From: Pseudomonadota bacterium
GTDB taxonomy: Bacteria > Pseudomonadota > Gammaproteobacteria > Burkholderiales > Rhodocyclaceae
DNA length: 64,000 nt
Direction of reading: 5' to 3'
Assembly: GCA_026399515.1 (NCBI GenBank)
Contig: JAPLQT010000051.1
Location: 24,736-88,735 of the forward strand
Positions 17,147 through 25,269 of this stretch are shown here, one piece after another (within the stretch, counting starts at the first letter, position 1; each line of letters begins with the position of its first letter). The notes under the pieces are model-generated. The model had not been told where the DNA came from and did not search any database. It saw nothing but the letters and a program-made list of their open reading frames with translations. The position numbers and the translations under genes were made by a program.

Positions 17147-18091
17147 CTAAATCAACCCGCCTTCCGCGATGTGCTGATACACCAGGCACTTCAACCAGAG
17201 CTTGTGTTGATTACTGACGTTTGAAAACGCCACGCCATATTCCAGCATCTCCGCTCCCCACTCTTCGCCGGGGACCGCCGGATGTTGGTGCTGGACCAGG
17301 CAATCCAGCGTCAGAAGGGTGTCCAGTTCATCTACGGCGGCCTGAAAGGACAGACGCAAATGCGTCCCTTTCAAATTGTTTTGCCTCGGCACGATGAATT
17401 GCGCACCAACGGGACTGAGATCGATGATCTGCGTGGTCAATTCCTCTCCTTGCTCATCGGTCACCTGAGCGGATATGCGCACCCGGGTCCGTGAGCCGCT
17501 GCGCAGTTTCTGCGTCTTCACCTTGACCGGATATTGCAAGTGCATATAGTGCGAGGGGCTGGTGCAGACCCTGAGGATTTCAGACCGAAAGATATAGATG
17601 TTGCTGCCGGTCAGCATCCGCAGTTCCACCCGCTCACCTTCGTTCATGTCGATGCGCTGTCCCGCCATCAACGGGATTGTCAGGAGGATGCTCTGGCCCT
17701 TGATGTAGCCGATCAGGTGCGCGTAGTAATAGGCTTGGATATCCTGACCCAGCAATCGGAGTTGCACCTTCTCGCCGATCTGCGGCATGATGCCGGCCGG
17801 CGGGAAGGATTCATCGGGCGGAAGACCCTTGAATTCCGTCCACTCGGTTGCCGATTCGTTCTGCGACGGAGCATCGACATCGCGGAGCAGGCCATCGGTG
17901 GCCAGGGCTTCCAACTGCTGATGGCTCGCTATCACTTCTCCCCGGGCGAACAGCATATACCCGTGGCGGTCAAAGAGTTGCCACGGCAGCGCCGCACCGA
18001 TCGGAATGTCCGCGAGAAGCACGGGTTGGAGATTCATGGTGCCTGTTTGATCAACGTGATCATGGCGCGCGCCTGACTCTATTCCTAGCAT
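17147..18091 (-). CDS. PilZ-domain c-di-GMP receptor (YcgR-like)
   Basis: The 314-residue cytosolic protein has an N-terminal region (~19-75), a YcgR-N-like beta domain (~105-200, IGEKVQLRLLGQ) and a PilZ domain (~205-305). The c-di-GMP-binding marks are present: RSGSRTRVRIS (RxxxR) and the D-x-S-x-x-G motif as DLSPVGAQF. It should bind c-di-GMP made by cyclases such as the one at 7,494-8,957 and modulate motility or adhesion. The start at 18,091 is set by GGAGGAAT (18,104-18,097, minus strand). That ribosome-binding site is exactly complementary to the loop of the candidate sRNA near 48.4 kb. Confidence 0.9.
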   Translation of the reverse strand: MLGIESGARHDHVDQTGTMNLQPVLLADIPIGAALPWQLFDRHGYMLFARGEVIASHQQLEALATDGLLRDVDAPSQNESATEWTEFKGLPPDESFPPAGIMPQIGEKVQLRLLGQDIQAYYYAHLIGYIKGQSILLTIPLMAGQRIDMNEGERVELRMLTGSNIYIFRSEILRVCTSPSHYMHLQYPVKVKTQKLRSGSRTRVRISAQVTDEQGEELTTQIIDLSPVGAQFIVPRQNNLKGTHLRLSFQAAVDELDTLLTLDCLVQHQHPAVPGEEWGAEMLEYGVAFSNVSNQHKLWLKCLVYQHIAEGGLI

Positions 18092-18117
18092 GATGGATTC
18101 CTCCGTTATGTCCGCTC

Positions 18118-18159
18118 ATGGTGGCCGCCCGGCGACATCTTGTCTGTTGGCTAGCGCAC
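18118..18159 (-). promoter_or_regulatory. Dyad-motif promoter of the PilZ gene
   Basis: Minus strand GTGCGCTAGCCAACAGA (18,159-18,143, CG replaced by CC-A); -10-like CACCAT at 18,123-18,118, exactly +36; predicted start ~18,111, 20 nt before the ATG. Confidence 0.5.
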
Positions 18160-18191
18160 CCCGTCGGTAACTGCACGAATTTTCCCCATAT

Positions 18192-18233
18192 GTTGGCGAG
18201 CGTACGGAAGCAATCTCTTTGAGGCGGTAATCT
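18192..18233 (+). promoter_or_regulatory. Degenerate dyad-motif promoter of csbD-like gene
   Basis: GTTGGCGAGCGTACGGA at 18,192-18,208 deviates at two positions, but TAATCT lies exactly +36 (18,228-18,233). Predicted start ~18,240, 90 nt upstream of the ATG. The same GTTGG variant occurs before cbpA. Confidence 0.35.
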
Positions 18234-18329
18234 TTGCCAATCGACACGATGATTTGATCGTGCGACTTCGAGGACGAACCTAATCCGGTTCGGCACTCAG
18301 ATGGTTAACCGTTATGCGAGGTACTCAGA

Positions 18330-18512
18330 ATGAACAAGGATCAAATCAAAGGCGCTGCAAAAGACATCGGCGGCAAGATACAGGAAGAGGCCGGTAAATT
18401 GGTCGGCAGCAAGGAACAGCAAGCCAAGGGTCTGATGCACCAGGTCGAAGGCAAGGTTCAGCAACATGTCGGCAACCTCAAGGAAGCCGTCAAGGACGCC
18501 GGCAGGGCCTGA
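18330..18512 (+). CDS. CsbD family stress-response protein
   Basis: The 60-residue hydrophilic protein MNKDQIKGAAKDIGGKIQEE... is a complete CsbD domain, rich in Lys, Glu and Gln and predicted to be flexible and helical. CsbD proteins are induced by general stress in many bacteria; the molecular role is unknown. GAGG lies upstream of the ATG. A strong intrinsic terminator follows 30 bases after the stop, so it is a single-gene transcript. A second CsbD-like gene is at 39,433-39,660. Confidence 0.93.
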   Translation: MNKDQIKGAAKDIGGKIQEEAGKLVGSKEQQAKGLMHQVEGKVQQHVGNLKEAVKDAGRA

Positions 18513-18542
18513 AATACGTCGCAGCAGCGCACGTAGTGCCAG

Positions 18543-18571
18543 GAAAACAGCCGCGAACCGCGGCTGTTTTC
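18543..18571 (+). terminator. Intrinsic terminator after csbD-like gene
   Basis: A 13-bp perfect stem (18,543-18,555 with 18,559-18,571), 3-nt loop and TTTTC on the 3' side; usable in both directions because the stem begins with GAAAA. Confidence 0.85.
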
Positions 18572-18575
18572 TTAT

Positions 18576-18617
18576 GTGCGACAGCGCACTGACATGGTCC
18601 GGCGCCGGGCGCAATCT
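18576..18617 (+). promoter_or_regulatory. Dyad-motif promoter of the TpsB/TpsA pair
   Basis: GTGCGACAGCGCACTGA at 18,576-18,592 with an exact dyad; -10-like CAATCT exactly +36. Predicted start ~18,624; it begins five bases after the csbD terminator. Confidence 0.5.
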
Positions 18618-18694
18618 GTCGTCCATGAACGCTGCGCCACGAGTCACCCAAGCCAGTTTCCCCAGTTGACCGATATTTACCAAGTGAAGGAGCC

Positions 18695-20362
18695 ATGTTG
18701 AAAACCAAGCTAATCACCGTTGCCATACTGGCCTTGAGCCAAGGCGTCCTTGCCGCGCAGCCCCCCAGCGCCGGCAGCCAGATACAGCAGATTCCGCCGT
18801 CCCCGGTCCAACAGACCCCAGCTCCGGAGATCCGCATCGAACAACGCGAAACGCCGGCCGATACGGCGCCGGATACGGTTAAAGTCCTGGTCAACGCGCT
18901 GCATGTCACCGGGCAGACCGCGTATTCGGAAGCCGAACTGATCGCCGTCGCCAACTTCGTGCCGGGAAGCGAATTGACGCTCACCGACCTGCGCGGCATG
19001 TCCCAGAAGATCGGCGATCATTACCGCAGAAACGGGTATTTCGTCGCCCAAGCCTATCTTCCTGTGCAGGACATCAAGGATGGCGTCGTGACGATTGCCG
19101 TCTCGGAAGGCAAATACGGCACGGTCAGCGTACGCAATCAGACGAACCTCTCGGATGGAATTCCGAACGGAATTCTTGCCGGGCTGAATAGCGGTGACGT
19201 CATCACCAACCGACCCCTCGAACGCCGGCTGCTGCTGCTCTCGGAGATACCCGGGGTCAACGTCAAATCGACCCTGGTTCCGGGCGCGTCGGTTGGCGCA
19301 TCCGATCTGATCGTAGACGTGACACCGGGACAGCGCGTCTCCGGAAGCGTCGATGCCGACAACGCGGGCAACCGCTACACCGGCGAGAACCGCATCGGGG
19401 CAACGGTGAACTTCAACGACCCAACGGGTCGCGGCGATGTCGCCACGCTCCGCGGCATGACTTCCGGATCGGGCCTGGACTACCTCCGCGGCTCCTACCA
19501 GATGCCATTCGGCAAGGCCACGGGAGGCGTCGCCTACACCCACATGGACTACCGGCTGGGCAAGGAGTTCGCGGATCTGCAGGCACATGGCACCGCGGAT
19601 ATCGCCAGCATCTATGGCAGCTATCCGTTGTTCCGCACGCGCCGCAACGATGTGAACGCCCGCCTGGCTTTCGATGCCAAGACCTTCCAGGACAAGATAG
19701 ACTCGACCTCGTCCGTCACCGACAAGAAAGCCCAGGTCCTGATGGCCAGCCTTCAAGGCGACCACCACGACGAATTCGGCGGCGGCGGTTTGAACAGCTA
19801 TTTCCTCACCCTGACCGGCGGCAACATCGATATCCAGACGCCGACAGCGCTGGCAGCCGATCAGGCCACCGCGCGCAGCAACGGTCATTTCAGCAAGGTT
19901 TCATTCAATGCCTCGCGTTTGCAGAACCTGACGCAAGCCACCTCCTTTTACATTTCGCTCAACGGTCAAGCGGCCTCGAAGAACCTGGACGTCTCCGAGA
20001 AGATGGAACTGGGCGGTATGAACGCGGTGCGAGCTTATCCGGAAGGCGAGGCTTTCGCGGACGAGGGCTATGTGTTGAGCCTGGAAGCCAGAATGCGGCT
20101 GCCGCGATTCACCGCCAACATGCCCGGCCAGATGCAGTTGATCGGTTTTGTCGATGGAGGCCACGTCACCATGCACAAGAATCCGTGGACAGTGGGCGAG
20201 AACAGCAGGAACCTGAGCGGAGCCGGGATCGGGCTCACCTGGATGGAATACAACAATTTCATGGTCAGAGCCTATTACGCCCACAAGCTCGGAAACACAG
20301 CGGCTACCTCGGCCCCTGACAGGTCCGGCCGCTTCTGGATCCAACTCGTCAAATACTTTTGA
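18695..20362 (+). CDS. TpsB two-partner secretion transporter (ShlB/FhaC/HecB family)
   Basis: The 555-residue outer-membrane protein has a signal peptide (~1-21), a Pro/Gln-rich linker, POTRA domains (~62-215; VNALHVTGQTAYSEAELIAV, then DGVVTIAVSEGKYGTVSVRN) and a 16-strand barrel (~230-555). It has the TpsB motif VRAYPEGEAFADEGY in the loop-6 region that enters the pore, and ends in an aromatic residue (WIQLVKYF). It should export the adhesin encoded immediately downstream. An AAGGAG site precedes the ATG. Confidence 0.94.
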   Translation: MLKTKLITVAILALSQGVLAAQPPSAGSQIQQIPPSPVQQTPAPEIRIEQRETPADTAPDTVKVLVNALHVTGQTAYSEAELIAVANFVPGSELTLTDLRGMSQKIGDHYRRNGYFVAQAYLPVQDIKDGVVTIAVSEGKYGTVSVRNQTNLSDGIPNGILAGLNSGDVITNRPLERRLLLLSEIPGVNVKSTLVPGASVGASDLIVDVTPGQRVSGSVDADNAGNRYTGENRIGATVNFNDPTGRGDVATLRGMTSGSGLDYLRGSYQMPFGKATGGVAYTHMDYRLGKEFADLQAHGTADIASIYGSYPLFRTRRNDVNARLAFDAKTFQDKIDSTSSVTDKKAQVLMASLQGDHHDEFGGGGLNSYFLTLTGGNIDIQTPTALAADQATARSNGHFSKVSFNASRLQNLTQATSFYISLNGQAASKNLDVSEKMELGGMNAVRAYPEGEAFADEGYVLSLEARMRLPRFTANMPGQMQLIGFVDGGHVTMHKNPWTVGENSRNLSGAGIGLTWMEYNNFMVRAYYAHKLGNTAATSAPDRSGRFWIQLVKYF

Positions 20363-20450
20363 TTGCGGACCATTGCGGACCAGTGCGTACCACTCCCCGC
20401 CCCGAACAATCTGAATCGAAACAATCTGGAACGACAAGACCGCCACATTC

Positions 20451-23400
20451 GTGGCGACATCCGAACTTGCCAAGGGCGCCGGCAAGAAATCCTCGTCGGC
20501 GGCGAGCAAGGCCACGACGGGCACGCACTTTGCACTGAAATGGCTGGCGTTATCAGTGATGCTGGCATTCGGGCCAAGCGTTTACGCCTTGCCGACGGGC
20601 GGCGCAGTATCCGCGGGCAATGCCAGCATTGCCACCGCAACGGGAAGCATGACGATCAGCCAGGCCAGCCAGAACACGGCTATCAACTGGCAGAGTTTCA
20701 ATATCGGATCCGGCGAAGCGGTCCGGTTCGTGCAACCCAACAGTAACTCGGTCGCCCTCAACAGGGTGTTGGGGGCCGATCCTTCCAGCATCCTGGGCAC
20801 CCTTTCCGCCAACGGCAAAGTGTTCCTGGTAAACCCCAGCGGCGTGCTGTTCGGCAAAGGCGCGCAAGTGAATGTCGGCGGGTTGGTGGCATCCACCCTC
20901 AATATCACCGACGGCGATTTCATGGCCGGCAACTACAAGTTCGCCGGCGCAGGCAACGGCAGCATCGTCAACCAGGGCTCGATCAACGCCGATGGCGGCT
21001 ATGTGGCCTTGCTCGGCGCCAGCGTCAGCAATCAAGGCGTAATCTCGGCACAGTTCGGCACGGTCGCGCTTGCCGCCGGTAACGCGATTACGCTGGACGT
21101 GGCGGGGGACGGACTCCTCAACGTGCTGGTGGATCAGGGTGCGGTGAATGCGCTGGTTCACAATGGCGGACTGATCCAGGCCGATGGCGGACAAGTGTTG
21201 CTGACCGCTCGGTCGGCGGGGAATCTCCTGCAAAGCGCCGTGAACAACACCGGCGTGATCCAGGCGCGGAGCATCGAGAACCGCAACGGCACCATCAGAC
21301 TGCTCGGCGATATGCAAAACGGCGTGGTGAACCTGGACGGCAAACTCGACGCCTCGGCGCCGAATGGCGGGGATGGCGGCTTCATTGAGACATCGGCCGC
21401 GCACCTCAAGGTCGCCGACGGCGCGATCGTCACTACTCTGGCGGCTGAAGGTAAATACGGCAAATCCGGAACCTGGTTGATCGACCCCAAGGACTTCACC
21501 GTCGCAGCCGGGGCCGACATCGCCGGCAGCACTCTCAGCGGCAACCTGGTCACAGGCAATGTCACCATACTCAGCGACAGCGGCGCCGCCGGTACTCTTG
21601 GCAACGTCAACATCAACGAGGCGGTCACCTGGACGGCGGCGACGACGCTGACCTTGAACGCGGTGCAGGACGTGAATGTGAATGCGGCCATCACGGCGAC
21701 CGGCGGAAACCTGGTGTCGATCGCCGGGCGCGATGCAAACTTCAAGGCAGCCATCACCACGACCAGGGGCAACATCACCTCGAGTTCCGGACGCGATCTC
21801 AACATCAATGCGGCCGTCACAACGACCGACGGAAACTTTACGGCGTGCTGCGGACGCGATATCAACGTGACCGCTGCCATGACGATGACCCGCGGCAACG
21901 TGCTGCTGCGCGCCGGCAACGATGGTTCCGCCTCGGGACGCGCGGGTGGCAGTGTGAACTTTGCGCCGGGCACCCCGAAGTATGCGGTCACCGGCCCGGG
22001 TGCCGCGGTCACCCTCGATTACACACCAAGCTCATACACAACGCCGACGGATTATTCCGGGAACTTCACCTTGACCGGCGGCGCCACGCTGACGCAACAC
22101 ATGTTGGTGTTCGTAAAAGGCAACGACAAGGTATACGACGGCAACACCAACGCTACGCTGTCATTCGCGGGCAACCCGAATGTCGGCGGCAACGTCGTCA
22201 CCCTGGTTCAGGGTACCGCCACTTTCGACGACAAGAACGTCGCGCCGAACCTCGGAATCAGCTTTAGCGGCTACACCCTGGGCGGTGCGGACGCCGCCAA
22301 ATTTTCCCTTTGGGCTTCCTGCATTCCGGGACCAGGGAGAACCAGCGCGGCGATCCTCGCGGCACCGCTGAGCATCCGCGCGAACGACGGCACCAAGGTA
22401 TACGGCCAGACCTTCACTCCGGCCGGCACTGCCTTTACGACCCCGGTACCCCCGGTCGCCGGTGAAACCGTCGGCAGCGTCACCGAGACCAGCTCGGGTA
22501 CACCGCCAACCGCGGGCGTGGCCGGCAGTCCCTATGCAATCACGCCCAGCAACGCCACCGGCGGTACCTTCATTCCGTCGAATTACACGATCACTTACCT
22601 CAACGGCGCACTGGCTGTTACCCCCGCTCCGATGACGGTGAAGGCCAACGACGCCACCAAGGTCTACGGCCAGACATTTACTCCCGCAGGCACGGCCTTT
22701 ACCACGCCGGTGGCCCCGCAAAATGGTGAAACCGTCGGCAGCGTCACCGAGGCCAGTCCCTCTGGTACGCCGCCAACCGCCAGCGTGATCGGCAGTCCAT
22801 ATGCGATTACAGCCAGCAACGCCACCGGCGGCACCTTCACGCCGTCCAACTACACCATCACCTACCTCAACGGTGCACTGGCCGTTACCCCCGCGCCGCT
22901 GACGGTGAAGGCCAACGACGCCACCAAGGTGTACGGTCAGACCTTCACTCCGGCGGGCACCGCCTTTACTACCCCGGTGGCCCCGCAGAACGGTGAAACC
23001 GTCGGCAGCGTCACCGAGGCCAGTCCTGCCGGCACGCCGGCGACGGCAGCCGTGCGAGGTCCGTATGCGATCACCCCAAGCGCGGCCACTGGCGGCACCT
23101 TCGTTCCGTCCAATTACCTCATCACCTACGTCAACGGTGCGTTGACGGTGACCCCGGCTCCATTGACGGTGAAGGCCAATGACGCCACCAAGGTCTTCGG
23201 CGATACGTTCATTCCATCGAATACGGCTTTCACCACGCCGGTGGCGCCGCAGAATGGCGAAACCGTCGGCAGCGTCACCGAAACGAGCCCGGGCACACCG
23301 GCAACCGCAGTCGCTCCGGGTCCGTATGCGATCACCCCCAGCGCCGCCACCGGCGGCACCTTCACTCCTTCCAACTATACGATCACCTACCTCGACGGCG

Positions 23401-23828
23401 CACTGGCAGTGACACCGGTCGTGGTGCCGCCAATTGTCATTCCGCCGGTTGTCATCCCACCAGATGTCATCCCGCCGGTCATCATCCCGCCGGTCGTCAT
23501 TCCGCCGGAAGTAGTTCCGCCCGTTGTAACACCGCCGGAAGTGACCCCGCCGGGTACAGTTCCGTCGGCGCCCGCGGCGGCAGGAGCAATGCCGTTCGTA
23601 GAGCAGGCGGAGTTATCGCCCGAACAACAGGGAACGCCCGGTGCCCAGGTGATTCCGTTACTAATCGTGCCCGCCAAGGTCCTGCCGGTAGCGCTGGTGG
23701 TCGTTCCCGCTCGCCCACCGGCGATCGCACCCGCGCCGGTCCCACCGGCAATCGTCCCATTGCCGGCCGAGGCTCCGCCGAAGGCCTATGTGGCACCTGT
23801 GCATCCGCGCAAACAGGATCGTAACTAA
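20451..23828 (+). CDS. TpsA-type secreted adhesin with YDG and MBG repeat domains
   Basis: The 1125-residue exoprotein starts at GTG and has an extended signal sequence (~1-47). It then shows the TPS/haemagglutination-activity N-domain (~50-160: ASQNTAINWQSFNIGSGEAVRFVQP and VFLVNPSGVLFGKGAQVNVGGLVAS), a beta-helix region, three or four short GRD-N-AA-T-T-GN repeats (~385-475), a YDG domain (KVYDGNTNATLS, ~570-650), four MBG Ig-like domains of ~88 residues (~650-1000), a Pro/Val/Ile-rich segment of PPVVIPP-like repeats (~1000-1055) and a Pro/Ala-rich tail. It is likely exported by the adjacent TpsB. There is no obvious membrane anchor, so it may be released or held through its C-terminus. No clear ribosome-binding site is seen. 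Confidence 0.9.
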   Translation: MATSELAKGAGKKSSSAASKATTGTHFALKWLALSVMLAFGPSVYALPTGGAVSAGNASIATATGSMTISQASQNTAINWQSFNIGSGEAVRFVQPNSNSVALNRVLGADPSSILGTLSANGKVFLVNPSGVLFGKGAQVNVGGLVASTLNITDGDFMAGNYKFAGAGNGSIVNQGSINADGGYVALLGASVSNQGVISAQFGTVALAAGNAITLDVAGDGLLNVLVDQGAVNALVHNGGLIQADGGQVLLTARSAGNLLQSAVNNTGVIQARSIENRNGTIRLLGDMQNGVVNLDGKLDASAPNGGDGGFIETSAAHLKVADGAIVTTLAAEGKYGKSGTWLIDPKDFTVAAGADIAGSTLSGNLVTGNVTILSDSGAAGTLGNVNINEAVTWTAATTLTLNAVQDVNVNAAITATGGNLVSIAGRDANFKAAITTTRGNITSSSGRDLNINAAVTTTDGNFTACCGRDINVTAAMTMTRGNVLLRAGNDGSASGRAGGSVNFAPGTPKYAVTGPGAAVTLDYTPSSYTTPTDYSGNFTLTGGATLTQHMLVFVKGNDKVYDGNTNATLSFAGNPNVGGNVVTLVQGTATFDDKNVAPNLGISFSGYTLGGADAAKFSLWASCIPGPGRTSAAILAAPLSIRANDGTKVYGQTFTPAGTAFTTPVPPVAGETVGSVTETSSGTPPTAGVAGSPYAITPSNATGGTFIPSNYTITYLNGALAVTPAPMTVKANDATKVYGQTFTPAGTAFTTPVAPQNGETVGSVTEASPSGTPPTASVIGSPYAITASNATGGTFTPSNYTITYLNGALAVTPAPLTVKANDATKVYGQTFTPAGTAFTTPVAPQNGETVGSVTEASPAGTPATAAVRGPYAITPSAATGGTFVPSNYLITYVNGALTVTPAPLTVKANDATKVFGDTFIPSNTAFTTPVAPQNGETVGSVTETSPGTPATAVAPGPYAITPSAATGGTFTPSNYTITYLDGALAVTPVVVPPIVIPPVVIPPDVIPPVIIPPVVIPPEVVPPVVTPPEVTPPGTVPSAPAAAGAMPFVEQAELSPEQQGTPGAQVIPLLIVPAKVLPVALVVVPARPPAIAPAPVPPAIVPLPAEAPPKAYVAPVHPRKQDRN
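22361..23420 (+). repeat. Four tandem ~265-bp MBG-domain repeats
   Basis: Units begin near 22,361, 22,630, 22,898 and 23,160, each coding for a VKANDATKVYGQTF...ALAVTPAP-type domain of ~88 residues. The second and third are nearly identical in DNA, which suggests recent duplication or gene conversion. The array could vary in copy number between strains. Confidence 0.9.
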
Positions 23829-23836
23829 GATCGCTG

Positions 23837-23874
23837 GCGCGGCCCCGCTGAATTTCGATGCAGCGGGGCCGCGC
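23837..23874. other. 14-bp perfect hairpin directly before the L,D-transpeptidase start codon
   Basis: 23,837-23,850 pairs with 23,861-23,874 across a 10-nt loop; the ATG at 23,877 follows two bases later. The stem occupies the place where a ribosome-binding site would be. There is no U-tract, so it is not a classic terminator. Confidence 0.75.
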
Positions 23875-23876
23875 TT

Positions 23877-24539
23877 ATGAGACTTTCCCTTGTCCTGCTG
23901 ACCGCCGGCTTGATATGCCATCAGGCGGCCACGGCAGAACTGGCTGGGCAACCGCTCCCGGCTCATACCGCCAAACACGCAAACTTCCATCGTGAACCGG
24001 CATCCCGGGATGCCGTGCACGTTGCCGACTGGGTCGTCGACTCAGGTGACAATCAGGGCATGCCCTTCGTGATCGTCGACAAGACTGACGCCAGGGTATT
24101 CGTGTTTCAGGGTGATGGCTCGTTGCGTGGTGCCGCCCCGGCACTGCTCGGACTGGCGCTGGGCGATGAATCCATTCCCGGCATCGGCGACCGCAAGTTG
24201 TCGAGCATTCGCCCGGAGGAACGCACTACGCCGGCGGGTCGTTTCGTGGCGTCGCTGGATCGCAATTCCCACGGCAAAGGCATCCTCTGGGTGGATTACG
24301 AATCTGCTGTTTCCCTGCATCCGGTCATAACCAGCAATCCCAGGGAACGTCGCCTGGAGCGTCTGACCACGCCGACGCCACTCGACAACCGGATTTCCTA
24401 CGGCTGTATCAATGTTCCTGCCATGTTCTATTCGAATGTGGTCAACCCGGCTTTTACCGGGACGAATGGCATCGTCTACGTGTTGCCCGAGATCCGCACG
24501 ACCCGTGAAATTTTTCCTGCGTATTACGACGTCCTGTGA
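23877..24539 (+). CDS. L,D-transpeptidase (YkuD-like) family protein
   Basis: The 220-residue protein has a signal peptide (~1-20) and a catalytic domain with GMPFVIVDKTDARVFVF, TPAGRF and the active-site segment RISYGCINVP, where C177 would be the nucleophile. L,D-transpeptidases make 3-3 peptidoglycan cross-links or attach proteins to peptidoglycan in the periplasm. Here the usual S/T-H-G-C motif reads S-Y-G-C, a variant that may change activity. The gene is 48 bases downstream of the adhesin gene, separated by a strong hairpin; no Shine-Dalgarno is visible. A role in surface attachment of the adhesin is only a guess. Confidence 0.75.
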   Translation: MRLSLVLLTAGLICHQAATAELAGQPLPAHTAKHANFHREPASRDAVHVADWVVDSGDNQGMPFVIVDKTDARVFVFQGDGSLRGAAPALLGLALGDESIPGIGDRKLSSIRPEERTTPAGRFVASLDRNSHGKGILWVDYESAVSLHPVITSNPRERRLERLTTPTPLDNRISYGCINVPAMFYSNVVNPAFTGTNGIVYVLPEIRTTREIFPAYYDVL

Positions 24540-24589
24540 TGCCGCATGGACGTGTTGATTCGTTGAAGCCAAGCTGAATTTGGCGCAAA

Positions 24590-24615
24590 AAAAAGACAGG
24601 CGAACCTGTCTTTTT
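24590..24615. terminator. Bidirectional intrinsic terminator
   Basis: AAAAAGACAGG (24,590-24,600), loop CGAA, CCTGTCTTTTT (24,605-24,615). It serves both the transpeptidase gene (plus) and the Lys/Ala-rich gene (minus), which converge here. Confidence 0.9.
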
Positions 24616-24634
24616 CTCAGCAGCAGAGCGTCGA

Positions 24635-25024
24635 TTACTTGGGTGCCGCAGCTTTCACATCGGCCTTGCCTTCGGCTTTGACTGCTGCGGTATCGGCTTT
24701 GGCGGCGGCCTTTTCGGTCTTCGCTTCGGTCTTTACCTTGTCGACCTTCGTGTCGGTTGCGGCAGCTTTCTTGTCGGCCTTGGCTTTGGCTTTCGCGTCT
24801 TTGGCTTCGGCCTTGGCTTTGGCTTTGGCGGCTTTGGCTTCCGCTTTGGCAACCTTGGCATCGGCCTTCGCATCGGTCTTGACTTCGGATTTCACGGCCT
24901 TGGCATCCGCCTTCTCGGCCTTGACTTCAGCCTTGACGACGGCGGGTGCCGCCGGTGCGGGCGCTTGTGCGAATACGGCGGTCGCAAACAGGCCGGCGAC
25001 CAGTGCAGCGATCATTTTGTTCAT
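24635..25024 (-). CDS. Secreted Lys/Ala-rich low-complexity protein
   Basis: The 129-residue protein has a signal peptide (MNKMIAALVAGLFATAVFAQ) followed by ~105 residues made almost wholly of Ala, Lys, Glu, Asp, Val and Thr in irregular KAEAKAAKAK-type repeats. This gives a highly charged, helix-prone, periplasmic or secreted chain. No known domain is recognisable; similar histone-H1-like or cell-wall-associated low-complexity proteins are common in betaproteobacteria. It has its own terminator downstream. Low complexity makes homology assignment unsafe. Confidence 0.8.
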   Translation of the reverse strand: MNKMIAALVAGLFATAVFAQAPAPAAPAVVKAEVKAEKADAKAVKSEVKTDAKADAKVAKAEAKAAKAKAKAEAKDAKAKAKADKKAAATDTKVDKVKTEAKTEKAAAKADTAAVKAEGKADVKAAAPK

Positions 25025-25179
25025 TGGGTAACCTTTCGTTATGTAACTACAAGAAACGGGAACTACGCTTTTACATCTCGAATAACGCGTTGAGGTCGGA
25101 GCAGTTGACCTCTGCCGGAAATATATCGCCGGCTACGTGAAATGAGCGGGTGAAATGTATGGGTTTAACTCTTCGCAAT

Positions 25180-25221
25180 GTTGGATACCGCACATATGGC
25201 CGGATCGACATGCGCTAGTCT
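25180..25221 (+). promoter_or_regulatory. Dyad-motif promoter of cbpA
   Basis: GTTGGATACCGCACATA at 25,180-25,196 (one deviation, G for C at position 4); -10-like TAGTCT exactly +36; predicted start ~25,228. Confidence 0.4.
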
Positions 25222-25269
25222 GGGCACTCGCCAGAAACGGTTTCTCTCCTATCCCTGCCAAGCGTTCAA

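Noticed and set aside
20553..21404. Long antisense frames within the TpsA gene (also 21,158-22,012)
   Set aside because: Products are low-complexity reflections of the repeat-rich coding strand, with no start signal.
23400..23560. Short repeats suggesting a CRISPR or satellite array
   Set aside because: They are in-frame codons of a Pro/Val/Ile-rich stalk; no spacer-repeat structure and no cas genes.
24639..25031. 130-codon plus-strand frame opposite the Lys/Ala-rich protein
   Set aside because: It is the antisense of a low-complexity gene with a proper signal peptide on the minus strand; no ribosome-binding site.
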